DNA from: CAYGZL01 sp964354345
GTDB taxonomy: Bacteria > Chloroflexota > Anaerolineae > Anaerolineales > UBA4823
DNA: 18,166 nt
Direction: 5' to 3'
Assembly (NCBI GenBank): GCA_964354345.1
Contig: CAYGZL010000104.1
Span: 1 to 18,166 of the forward strand
This document shows, one piece after another, positions 1-8,300 of the stretch (the first letter of the stretch is position 1; every line of letters begins with the position of its first letter). The translations under genes were made by a program, and so were the position numbers. Below the pieces are notes generated by a model. It was not told where the DNA came from. It searched no databases and saw nothing but the letters and a program-made list of their open reading frames with translations.

Positions 1-1040
1 AAAGGATCAGGATAGACACGACGGACTTCAGAAGATATTGCATCGGCCAGCAGGCAGATGCGAACAAAACATTGGCGAATGGTGTGTTGGGTGGTTTGTG
101 TTTTCGAGGTAACCGGTTCCCCAAAAATAATATATCCGCCACGTTTGTCTACATAATCCTTAAAATAACGGGGAACATTATAGCCTTTTTCCCCCTGCAT
201 CGGGTAAAACACTACCTCTGGATCGTCGCTTCTGGTTTCGTAAGGATCGGGTTTTATACCCAATTTTTTAGTAATAGGTCGTAATTGGATCTGGGTTGGG
301 TGCATGGGATCAGCGGCAACCACGACATTCTGGAAAATTTGCTCCTTCCACCCATCCGGTGCAATGTAAGCATCCGTTAAAGAAAAACCTGTTACTCCCA
401 CTCCCAGGTTCCTGGCATAATCCTCAAACCCAGGGTCGATCGCCATATTGATTTGAGGACTCGACTGGCAATCCTCTATACAAGTCCAAACGCCATAATC
501 CAACAAATGAACCTTATTGGGTGGATCTTCATCCAATATATAAAAACCAACATTCTCAAAGTATTGTTCAGTGCGCTTTAAAGTCGGGTTGCGGATCGCC
601 TCGGTTAAGGGTTCCCCGACAAACCTGACCCCAAGCATCTTCTGAAAGAGAGGTACAAACTCAGGACAAACGATGTGTCCACCCAAATAAAGCGCTTGAG
701 GATCATCTGGCTTGGGAACTGGGGGGTCAACAATTCGCATCTGTATCCCTAAAGGCGCTAATTGGAAGCGACGGATTTCCGGTTCATTCGGATCATAGAT
801 CAGCAACGCTGCTTCGGTATATTGCTTCCTGATATTATCCTCTAAAATTACCTGGGAAATAATCCGCCCTAACACCTCAATCCCCCCCAGCCCACTATAA
901 AAATCACCGAACAGGGGATCAAGAGCCAAATATCCAGGCTGTGTCGAGAGCGGTTCAATGCGCGTCTGTCCGCAGGCTGTGATAGCCAGTAACACAGGGA
1001 TCAGGATACAAAGTCGAATGCGCTTGGATCTAAGGTCCAT
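1..1040 (-). CDS. Lipoprotein with four tandem 'GG-FG-P' type repeats (C-terminus beyond window)
   Basis: This reading frame is open from ATG at 1040 to the left edge, giving 346 visible residues with no stop. The N-terminus is a lipoprotein signal: basic start, hydrophobic stretch, then lipobox I-T-A-C with the acylated Cys at residue 23. I therefore expect an extracytoplasmic, lipid-anchored protein. After it I see four diverged repeats about 80 residues apart, near residues 41-99, 126-182, 203-258 and 287-346. Each has an aromatic-rich helix, a turn such as GGIEVLG, VRFVGEP or GGYIIFGEP, and a later Q-x-F or Q-Y-F segment. These resemble the repeats frequent in Chloroflexota surface proteins with the pattern GG-x-x-x-FG-x-P. 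Cysteines at 187 and 191 could form a disulfide. The gene is divergent from the next one, with 188 bases between. No strong Shine-Dalgarno precedes the ATG. The function, probably cell-wall or glycan contact, is unknown. Confidence 0.8.
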   Translation of the reverse strand, partial: MDLRSKRIRLCILIPVLLAITACGQTRIEPLSTQPGYLALDPLFGDFYSGLGGIEVLGRIISQVILEDNIRKQYTEAALLIYDPNEPEIRRFQLAPLGIQMRIVDPPVPKPDDPQALYLGGHIVCPEFVPLFQKMLGVRFVGEPLTEAIRNPTLKRTEQYFENVGFYILDEDPPNKVHLLDYGVWTCIEDCQSSPQINMAIDPGFEDYARNLGVGVTGFSLTDAYIAPDGWKEQIFQNVVVAADPMHPTQIQLRPITKKLGIKPDPYETRSDDPEVVFYPMQGEKGYNVPRYFKDYVDKRGGYIIFGEPVTSKTQTTQHTIRQCFVRICLLADAISSEVRRVYPDP

Positions 1041-1116
1041 ACGACCGTCATCTAAATTTGCTAACAATTCTTGGCCACAAAACACTTGCCGGCTGGCTTA
1101 CCCGCTTTTATTATGC

Positions 1117-1145
1117 TTGATGCAACTATCGCCTCTCATTATAAC
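1117..1145 (+). promoter_or_regulatory. Candidate sigma70 promoter for the gene at 1229
   Basis: TTGATG (1117-1122) and TATAAC (1140-1145) are separated by exactly 17 bases, in the AT-rich divergent intergenic region and on the strand of the downstream gene. It would give a leader of about 75 bases. This is a pattern match only; no start site is known. Confidence 0.45.
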
Positions 1146-1228
1146 TTAATTTTCACCTGGCTCAAATCTTGCATCAACATCTTTAATAATTAGTTTAACC
1201 CTGCTTATCTATCTCAAAATTCACCTAC

Positions 1229-2614
1229 ATGAGCAATCAACAACAACTAAACCCAATCCAAAACCGGTTTGGACTTCACTATTTTCCAGATACCACCCAT
1301 TATCGCCAGGCAGATCTGGAACGGTGGTTGCCTGAGATGTGTTCCATAGGCATCGGTTGGTTAACCATGCTCGGTTCAGTCAGCCGACTGATTCCTGAAT
1401 TTTTCATCAATAGCCTCTTGAACGCTGGTATACAACCCATTATCCACATCCCTATCCTGGTTGATCCATCCTTGCGACCCAGAGATGTAAGTCTGCTCCT
1501 GAGTAGCTATGCTCGCTGGGGAGTACGTTATATCAGCCTGTTCGATCGTCCTAATACTCAACTGGCCTGGACGCCAAGCGCTTGGGCCCAGATCGATCTG
1601 GTAGAACGATTCTTGGATATCTACTCACCGATCGCTGATCAAACGATCGAGCAGGGCATGCTCCCAGTATTCCCACCGCTGGAACCGGAAGGCGATTATT
1701 GGGATACGACCTTCCTGAGGTCTGCTTTGCAGAGCATGCAACGACGTAGTCTTTACCGGCTATTAGATAACCTTACGCTGGGTGCATATGCCTGGACTTA
1801 CGATCGGTCCTTAAATTGGGGGGCTGGGGGACCAGAAAGCTGGCCGTGTACGGTTCCTTACTTCACCCCACCTGGGTCGCAAGACCAACGCGGCTTTCGT
1901 ATCTTTGATTGGTACGGATCTCTGGTTAAGGCAGAATTGGGTAAGACGTGCCCAATCCTTCTCCTGCGAGCTGGCAGCCGATTTAAGGAGCCAGGATCAG
2001 AAAACCAGGATTCAAATTTCTATCACACGGATCGAAACCTGACGATTATTGAACAGCTCCGCCCGCGAACTACCCGGCAAACTCGGAAAATTAATCCCCC
2101 AAACGAGGCGCATCCGATCTTATGGAATGAAAGAGAGGGTTGCGGTCCAATCTCCGAGTCAGTCCTGGCGTGTAATTTCTGGCTTTTAGCCGCCGAAGCC
2201 AGTCATTCTGCAGCAAACGATGGCTGGTATCTACCAGATGGTTCATACCGGCCGATCGTGCAGATTCTAAAACAACAAGCATCTCAAACCAACATCACCT
2301 CATCTACCAAAACAACCCGACCAACTGCATACATCCGAATTGGTCCAGCGGACAAAGAACGTCCAATTGCACATTACCTCCTCTTACCACTCTATGCCTG
2401 GGGTGCGGCCGACTGGGAAATGGAAGCAGTTCACCCACTGGTGCAGCGTTTTCACCCCACAGTCGGATATTCTGTCGATGAGGCCTGTATGGCCAACCGG
2501 GTGACCATTTTCAGTAAACATGCGCGCGTTCCTCAGGAAGTCATAGACCGGTTACACTCGGCTGGTTGCCAGGTTGATCGCCTTAATGAAGATGGCATAT
2601 TTCTTGCAATATGA
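1229..2614 (+). CDS. Glycoside-hydrolase-like TIM-barrel protein, probably catalytically inactive
   Basis: 461 residues with no signal peptide or TM segment visible. The first 350 residues read like a clan GH-A style TIM barrel: strand/helix alternation such as AGIQPIIHI (66-74) and WGVRYISLF (97-105), a W/Y-rich middle, then FDWYGSLVKAELG before PILLL (242-246), and a final FWLLAAEASHSAANDGWYL segment. In such enzymes the strand after 'RY' normally ends in N-E-P with the acid/base Glu. Here it reads F-D-R-P-N (105-109). The strand that normally ends in the nucleophile (T-E-G/A-G) reads L-R-A-G (246-249). Both expected glutamates are Arg, so I infer a pseudoenzyme that may bind glycans. Roughly residues 355-461 form a separate C-terminal domain that I do not recognise. 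The stop is 57 bases before ftsZ. No clear Shine-Dalgarno precedes the ATG. The fold call is moderate; the exact family is unknown. Confidence 0.6.
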   Translation: MSNQQQLNPIQNRFGLHYFPDTTHYRQADLERWLPEMCSIGIGWLTMLGSVSRLIPEFFINSLLNAGIQPIIHIPILVDPSLRPRDVSLLLSSYARWGVRYISLFDRPNTQLAWTPSAWAQIDLVERFLDIYSPIADQTIEQGMLPVFPPLEPEGDYWDTTFLRSALQSMQRRSLYRLLDNLTLGAYAWTYDRSLNWGAGGPESWPCTVPYFTPPGSQDQRGFRIFDWYGSLVKAELGKTCPILLLRAGSRFKEPGSENQDSNFYHTDRNLTIIEQLRPRTTRQTRKINPPNEAHPILWNEREGCGPISESVLACNFWLLAAEASHSAANDGWYLPDGSYRPIVQILKQQASQTNITSSTKTTRPTAYIRIGPADKERPIAHYLLLPLYAWGAADWEMEAVHPLVQRFHPTVGYSVDEACMANRVTIFSKHARVPQEVIDRLHSAGCQVDRLNEDGIFLAI

Positions 2615-2671
2615 TTAATACAAAAATACCTTTTAATTGTCCTGACTTGGTTAATCGGAACAGGTGAGACT

Positions 2672-3814
2672 ATGTTACTTTCTGACGATACATCTCAATT
2701 GATGTTAGACAACACCTTTAAGCCCGTATTGAAAGTAATCGGACTAGGTGGGGGTGGGTGCAACGCGGTAGAACGTATGATCGAGTTGGGTCTCCGTGGC
2801 ATCGAATTTATCGCTGCGAACACAGATCACCAGGCCTTAGAGAAAAATTCTGCACCCGTAAAAATCCAGTTAGGCCCCCACACCACACGTGGTTTAGGGG
2901 CGGGTGGCGACCCGAAAGTTGGTCAAACTGCGGCTGCAGAGAGCGTCAAAGAGTTAATGAAAGCGATTGATGGCGCGGACATGGTATTCCTGACGGCTGG
3001 CATGGGCGGTGGCACCGGCACCGGTTCAATACCGGTTGTGGCTGAAATTGCCAGAAAATTAGGAGCAGTTACCATTGCGATTGTCACCACCCCCTTTTCA
3101 TTTGAAATGGGGCGCCGACAACGCAACGCAAGTGAAGGCCTTGTGCGTTTACGCCTTCAAACTCACACCCTGATCACTATCCCTAACGATCGTTTACTCT
3201 ATATCGCTCCCCGCAACCTGCCGTTGGAGACTGCTTTTCGTCTGGCGGACGATGTTTTACGCCAGGCCGTCCAGGGGATCACGGAGCTCATTACTGAGAC
3301 CGGTCTGATCAACATTGATTTTGCACACATTCGCCGCTTGATCCAACTCGGGGGTGGAGCCTTGATGTCTATCGGTCATGGAAAAGGGGAAGGAAAAGCT
3401 CTCAAAGCACTCGACCAGGCATTACACCATCCACTCCTTGAGTCGGTTTCATTAGCAAATGCAGCCGGTGTCATCGCTAATTTCACGGCTGGCAACGATC
3501 TCTGTCTGGCTGAAGTTGAGAAAGCGGTTAACACCTTGCGCGAGCAAACCAATGACCAGGCGGAGATTCTGATGGGTGTGATTACAGACGAACAAATCGT
3601 TGATCGGGCCCAATTAATTCTGATAGTGACTGGTCTGGGTGCCCCGACCCTGGAAGAAACGATGTCCAGTCTTAAAACAGCCCAACCTCAACCCAAAAAG
3701 GTTGTAGAACCGATAATTGATCCTGCGCCTGTCGCTGTTCGTAAACCACTCGAGCCAGTGGTGACCGCCCAGTCCCTGGATCTGCCCGCGTTTCTGCGCC
3801 GCCGTAACCGTTAA
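2672..3814 (+). CDS. ftsZ: FtsZ-family tubulin-like GTPase with altered T7 loop
   Basis: 380 residues covering a whole FtsZ. The GTP-binding G-box is G-G-G-T-G-T-G-S at residues 112-119 (last residue usually Ala). Near the N-terminus are KVIGLGGGGCNAV and AANTD, and I-P-N-D-R-L follows later. The extreme C-terminus, LDLPAFLRRRNR (369-380), is a very good match to the conserved tail peptide that binds FtsA, ZipA or SepF, so it should still join a membrane-tethered ring. FtsZ polymerises head to tail; the T7 loop of one subunit completes the GTPase site of the next through two Asp residues (E. coli D209 and D212). Here the loop reads N-I-D-F-A-H-I-R: Asp216 is kept but the second Asp is His219. 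The usual G-E-N-R-A after it reads G-E-G-K-A. I expect slow or absent GTP hydrolysis. A purine-rich AGGTGAG lies just before the ATG. No ftsA, ftsQ or mur genes are adjacent, so this may be a second FtsZ. Confidence 0.93.
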   Translation: MLLSDDTSQLMLDNTFKPVLKVIGLGGGGCNAVERMIELGLRGIEFIAANTDHQALEKNSAPVKIQLGPHTTRGLGAGGDPKVGQTAAAESVKELMKAIDGADMVFLTAGMGGGTGTGSIPVVAEIARKLGAVTIAIVTTPFSFEMGRRQRNASEGLVRLRLQTHTLITIPNDRLLYIAPRNLPLETAFRLADDVLRQAVQGITELITETGLINIDFAHIRRLIQLGGGALMSIGHGKGEGKALKALDQALHHPLLESVSLANAAGVIANFTAGNDLCLAEVEKAVNTLREQTNDQAEILMGVITDEQIVDRAQLILIVTGLGAPTLEETMSSLKTAQPQPKKVVEPIIDPAPVAVRKPLEPVVTAQSLDLPAFLRRRNR

Positions 3815-3823
3815 AAACCACGC

Positions 3824-3855
3824 AGATCATATGCCACCTGAATCAAGATCATATG
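3824..3855 (+). repeat. 10-bp direct repeat AGATCATATG, two copies 22 bp apart
   Basis: AGATCATATG occurs at 3824-3833 and again at 3846-3855. The two copies are 22 bp apart, about two helical turns. The second copy contains the ATG of the 80-residue gene. It could be a protein-binding site or chance; CATATG inside it is palindromic. Confidence 0.4.
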
Positions 3856-4095
3856 TTAACCCCTACCCTTGTTCGGAAGGTTAGCCAGGAAATATACCGC
3901 CGGTTTCCAGGTTTATCTGGTGTCAGGCCAACCCTGCGCACCCAGAAACCTCCCGGTAACACTTCCCTACCGTCCACATATTTGCTTTCTTACCATGGAT
4001 CGGCAACTACGGCAGATCAAAAAAAAATCAGTACGATTGTCCGGGTAGTTGTCAATGAGAGTGGAAAAATTCTCAAGATAACGACTTCACGATGA
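3853..4095 (+). CDS. 80-residue protein homologous to the C-terminal domain of the downstream TPR-peptidase
   Basis: Small soluble protein with no signal or TM segment. It matches the last ~95 residues of the protein encoded at 11439-14267. In the first half, V-x-Q...F-P-G-L-S (V10, Q12, P19, G20) lines up with V-x-Q...L-P-G-M-S (V850, Q852, P859, G860). In the second half, the final 19 residues align without gaps (R at position 3, G at 10, K at 14 and terminal S-R identical, with conservative hydrophobics between). The large protein has a longer Cys-containing linker between the halves. The order of a helix followed by two or three beta strands suggests a compact alpha/beta domain. It starts 38 bases after the ftsZ stop, so the two are probably co-transcribed. 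No good Shine-Dalgarno is seen. By analogy it may bind whatever the peptidase tail binds, or compete with that tail. This is inference; no known family is recognised. Confidence 0.75.
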   Translation: MLTPTLVRKVSQEIYRRFPGLSGVRPTLRTQKPPGNTSLPSTYLLSYHGSATTADQKKISTIVRVVVNESGKILKITTSR

Positions 4096-4174
4096 AGGGG
4101 TACGAGCTGGCTCAATCCTCACAGGGTATTACTTCTCAATCGGTGTCGTCTTCGTTGAACTTAAGGTTTCCTGT

Positions 4175-4993
4175 ATGATCCGTAAAGTATCGCTCCATCA
4201 AAGGATTGAAATTGCCTTTTGGATTGTCTGGGTATTTCTTCTCAAAGGATTACTGGATCTGCGCGCATTCCTGTGGAATCGAAAAAAACATCATAGCCAA
4301 CGCTTCCACCTCACCGATTGGAAAATCCAACGCCAATCGCTCCCATTATTCATTTTCATCTTCACCATACCTGCTTTGTTAGCCGGTGTTGGTTTTTACA
4401 TCCAGCGCTATCCCATCAGCTTCTCAAAACAGAAAAACCTCACTTCCATCCCCTTGACGCGTCCCCTTCAAGATAATATCCTCTGGATAGAGGTGGATGA
4501 TTTGGAAAGTAAAACACCGGCATTAGAATCGGCGTGGTGGATCCTTAATCCATCACCAGAACCGAAACTCACATTTATCTCCCTCTATCCAGCTACGTCA
4601 GACAGCAACCAAACCTTTAGCAACCAGATTGCCCGCTCCTTCGAGATTACCGCAGACTATTCATTAGCCCAGTCTTTCCAGGATCAATTAACAGCCAACG
4701 ATATCTGGTGGACTTACCTGGCAATCATCGATCGGCAGGGGATCACTATTCTGGCTGATCTTATCGGCGACTCTTCAGTAGCACGAGATCAACCCTCCTT
4801 CTTTGAGGCATTCTGTCATAACCGGAATGATTGGTTGCACACCGTGAATCCAGTAGATGCTCTTCAGTCATTAGAAAAATATGCGTATCACAATATTAAA
4901 TCCGATCAAATTATATCCAACTGGGCTCGTTTACGTCTCGAGCCCAACAAACTATCTTGCGAATTTTTAGCCGGTCCAATTCTTTCTCCCTGA
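4175..4993 (+). CDS. Membrane-anchored protein resembling a degenerate LytR-CpsA-Psr (LCP) domain
   Basis: 272 residues. Hydrophobic segments lie at about 11-33 and 57-76; the second is the clearer TM helix, and the remainder would be on one face of the membrane, probably outside. The soluble part follows the LCP order: N-I-L-W-I-E-V-D-D (101-109) like the opening 'NILL-x-G-VD' strand, W-W-I-L-N-P...L-T-F-I-S-L-Y-P (121-139) like 'MMLVS-x-N-P...LLSIPRD', and Y-L-A-I-I-D-R-Q-G-I-T-I-L-A-D-L-I-G (181-198) like 'YV-x-V-D-F-x-G-F-x-x-LVD-x-LGG'. LCP enzymes move glycopolymers from lipid carriers to peptidoglycan using conserved Arg/Asp residues. Here the R-x-D-T before the second strand and the R-D after it are missing, so transferase activity is doubtful. 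Its stop is 21 bases before the next start. An AAGG lies near the ATG. The LCP assignment is by pattern only and could be wrong. Confidence 0.55.
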   Translation: MIRKVSLHQRIEIAFWIVWVFLLKGLLDLRAFLWNRKKHHSQRFHLTDWKIQRQSLPLFIFIFTIPALLAGVGFYIQRYPISFSKQKNLTSIPLTRPLQDNILWIEVDDLESKTPALESAWWILNPSPEPKLTFISLYPATSDSNQTFSNQIARSFEITADYSLAQSFQDQLTANDIWWTYLAIIDRQGITILADLIGDSSVARDQPSFFEAFCHNRNDWLHTVNPVDALQSLEKYAYHNIKSDQIISNWARLRLEPNKLSCEFLAGPILSP

Positions 4994-5004
4994 TCCTGTT
5001 TCCT

Positions 5005-5010
5005 GGAGGT
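5005..5010 (+). promoter_or_regulatory. Strong Shine-Dalgarno GGAGGT deciding a GTG start
   Basis: GGAGGT ends 4 bases before GTG at 5015. It supports GTG over the next in-frame ATG at 5051, which would cut into the first membrane helix. Confidence 0.6.
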
Positions 5011-5014
5011 TTAC

Positions 5015-5341
5015 GTGTTTACCCTCACACCCTTCCACTTACTTCTGATCATGGTTCTGGCGCTCTTCGTTATCGGTGTACTGACCTTTATCGCCGGCGT
5101 ATTCATCCTTGTCTTTCGCGCCTCCAGCAAAGATCTACAAACTCTGGCAACTCAGACCACACGTCTGGCACAAAAAGGTCTGGCTGAAGAAATCGCGGGA
5201 CTGGTAGGCAACGCTACTAACCTGCTGGATACCCTCAACCAGTTAATGCGCACAACCCGTGGGATTGGCATTTTTCTAGCCATCCTGGGACTTTTGTTGA
5301 TGAGTGTTGCATGCTGGTTTGCCTTCCAATCGATTAAATAA
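5015..5341 (+). CDS. Small two-TM membrane protein of unknown function
   Basis: 108 residues starting with GTG behind a GGAGGT ribosome site. There are two clear transmembrane helices, about 7-34 and 84-104. Between them lies a ~45-residue polar, helix-prone stretch rich in Leu, Thr, Gln and Ala (SSKDLQTLATQTTRLAQKGL and following), which is amphipathic and probably coiled or membrane-lying. With two TM segments both ends lie on the same side and the helical loop on the other. I do not recognise the family. It sits in the tight gene run, 21 bases after the LCP-like gene and 19 bases before the TPR gene. A role as membrane anchor or adaptor for the big TPR proteins is possible but purely contextual. 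Confidence 0.75.
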   Translation: MFTLTPFHLLLIMVLALFVIGVLTFIAGVFILVFRASSKDLQTLATQTTRLAQKGLAEEIAGLVGNATNLLDTLNQLMRTTRGIGIFLAILGLLLMSVACWFAFQSIK

Positions 5342-5360
5342 CCTACGGACCTCGGCTGCC

Positions 5361-8300
5361 ATGAACCCACCTTCCTTTAGCATCCAGTTAAAAAACCGGT
5401 TAAGCCCTGAAACCTGGCCTGGAATATACCTGGCTTTACAACAAGACCCACTCGTCTGGGAAAGCCTGTCTGCAACCGATTTAGGAGGAATAGTTCTAGA
5501 GAGTGGCGATCATCGGCCAGATCAATGGAGTCCTGCGGCCCTGACATTAAGAGCGATCGGGTTGCCTATTTCATTGAGTGACCTGACTGTCACTCCATTA
5601 ACGTCGATTGCACCTCCCCTTCAGGAAAAAGCTCTTCAACTATACAAGAACCAGGCAGGCAAGGCGGACAGACCACCCAAGACTCTGGTGGAAGCTGGTT
5701 GGTTGGCGTTAGCGCTGCGAGAAAGGCGCATCTATTTTGGTTCATGGAAAGGCCTGGCGGCTGAAATAAAACCCCGACAAAATGCCGCGCCACCGATCCT
5801 GGCTTGTCTCTTCGGGATGATCCCAGACCCCCAGGAGATGCTGCTTGAACTGCTCAACCCCGCCAGTGGAATACCTCAACCAGCCTTAATGTTGCATGCA
5901 GTGCTCAGCAATCCGCTCTCGTTATCTCGCCAGGTAGCGTTAATAGAAGGTGTGTTAAACTCCTTACCTGCAGAGTTGACTACGATAAGGTGGTTGGTAG
6001 TCAAAGAGCTATTTCAATTACGACCCGCCCTGGCTGACCGGGTGGCGCATGATTTATCCTCGCCCGACACATCTACCCCACCGGTCTCCAATACTTTAGC
6101 TTCTCGCGCCAGTTCCTTACCGTCCGCAGCTCCCCTTCGATCAAACGAAAGCAGTCCCTTGTTGGAATACTTGACTACGCTTTCTCAGGAAGGAGAAGCC
6201 TACCAGTCCACGCATCAACCGGGATCAGCGGTGCCACGGATCAGCGAAGCCTATCACACCGCGCGCCGATTGCAGGCACAGCTTTCAGCCCAACTGGCTC
6301 AGGCGCTCACTCAAGTTGGTGAAACAGATGAAAATCCACAAACCCTGCAGGCTGCTCAGGCTGCCTGGAAGCAGGCTATGGAGCTCGATCCAGAAAATCC
6401 AGTCTATCGCGCGGGACATGCACTTGCGTTGTTGCATGCCGGTCAGGTAGAGGATGCTGCTGCTAACCTGGCACCCGCAGGAGGCGGGATCAAATCGCAA
6501 AACCAGCCCGCATCTGGTCCAGAACAGGACGAAATTCCGGCTGCCTGGTTGATTGCCTCTGCGCTCATAGGTGCCGCCCAAGGTTCGTTGAACTCTCTTT
6601 CCCAAATTGCACATCAGGTTCTCACCAGGGATTTAAACCTTAGAGAGGTGCAACCTTTCCTGTCCGACTTCTGCCAGCTTCTCTTCGAACAAGGATTGTA
6701 TCTGGAAGCAGACCGGATTGGGCGCGCTGCGCAAATCCACCAGCCATACAACTTGAATTTATCAGTCATCCAAATCCAGTCCCAGCTCAAGTTGGGTTGG
6801 ACCCCGACAGCTCTACACACTGCACTACAAGCGCACGCACTCCATCCTGAGAACCTCTACCTGCATCGCCTGCTGATTAATTGCCTGGAAGCCGGGGAGG
6901 AGTGGTTAACTGCCTACCAGGAACTTGCCTACCGCTTAAAATCCAAACTACCCACCTCGCCCCAACCCGGCATCATTGATCCAGACACCCTGGACGACTT
7001 GCACGATATGGCTTATTGTGCAATCAAGTGTGGGGAGTATCTGGCTGCCCGGATAGCCTGCAACCAGGCACTGGCCAATAACCCCGAAGATGGTGTGGCT
7101 TATGAACTGCTCGGTCAGCTTTCTCAGATCCTGGGTGACTTGCCACTTGCTTTGGAACATTTCGAGAAAGCAACCCAGTTCGCTCCTCACCGTCCATTGT
7201 CCTGGATCACCCTGGCGAAAGAATACCGTCGCGCAGGTCAAAATGAAAAAGCTATTCAAATCTTACGCATTGCCAGTCAGGCCGTACCCGACTCACCAGA
7301 GATTCAGCTTGCCCTGGGTGAAATTTACTTGAATGAAAATGCACCTTCCCAGGCATTGGTAACCTTGCGCCGCGCGGCTCAACTCGATCAGGCAAAATCG
7401 CTGCCAGAAGGGCATGCGCCACAACCAGAGCGGCGTAGCATGAGTACAAACCGCATTGCTCTCTTCCTGGGGCGTACTTTACATCAATTGGGTCATTATG
7501 ACGAAGCCCGCCGTGTCTATGAAGCCATCCTGAAAGCTCAAACGGCCAGCGACTTGGGGCGAGATGACGTCTTGTCTCACGCTTACGCGCAAACCTTAAT
7601 GGCTCTTGGCGAGATTAAACCTGCCCTGTCATTGCTTGAAACCATCATCCAATTCCAACCGACCAATCCAGAGGTTGTCCTGGACTACGCACGAGTTGTC
7701 CTGGAGCTTGAAGCGAGTGACCAATCAACCAGTGAGAGCCTCCGAGGTACAACTACGATCCACAAAGTGGATCCCAGTATGCCAACATCGCATCTTCCCC
7801 AGGTAATTTACTTGTTAAAAACTCTAATACAGGAACCGGAAGCCGGGCGGCAGGAAGCCGGTTCGCCTTCGCCGTCTGCCAAGGGGTATCCACACGATCC
7901 ATCACTGCTCGGTAGCAATCCTTTACCTGCCCAGGAGTTGGCGCAGGCTTATCTGGCTGAGGCATTGGCTCAGAATGGTCAGCCTGCGGAAGCCGAAAAA
8001 GCCTATCGTAAAGCCATGGAAACCTCGCTGGCTCAAAATCCCACCTGGCATTCCCGGTTACTCCTTGGATATGGCAAAGTCGCCATTACCCTGGGTAAAT
8101 ATGACACGGCAATTGCTGCTTTACAAGAAGCCGAACAGGCGGCTCGGCGTAATCCACGGATTGCACAGGCCTTATCTGAAGCTTACTTCATGGCTGGTTT
8201 AATGGAAGAAGCCCTGCAGAGCGCAGGTAACGCGTTACAAATTAATCCCACAGATTTGAATATGCTGGCCTGGTTTGCATTCCAATGCCTACGGATTCAC

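Noticed and set aside
72..284. Plus-strand ORF in the left edge region
   Set aside because: It is antisense to the lipoprotein frame, which has a signal peptide and repeats.
5304..5360. Upstream ATG extension of the giant TPR protein
   Set aside because: It overlaps the end of the two-TM gene in another frame and has no ribosome site; ATG 5361 is cleaner.
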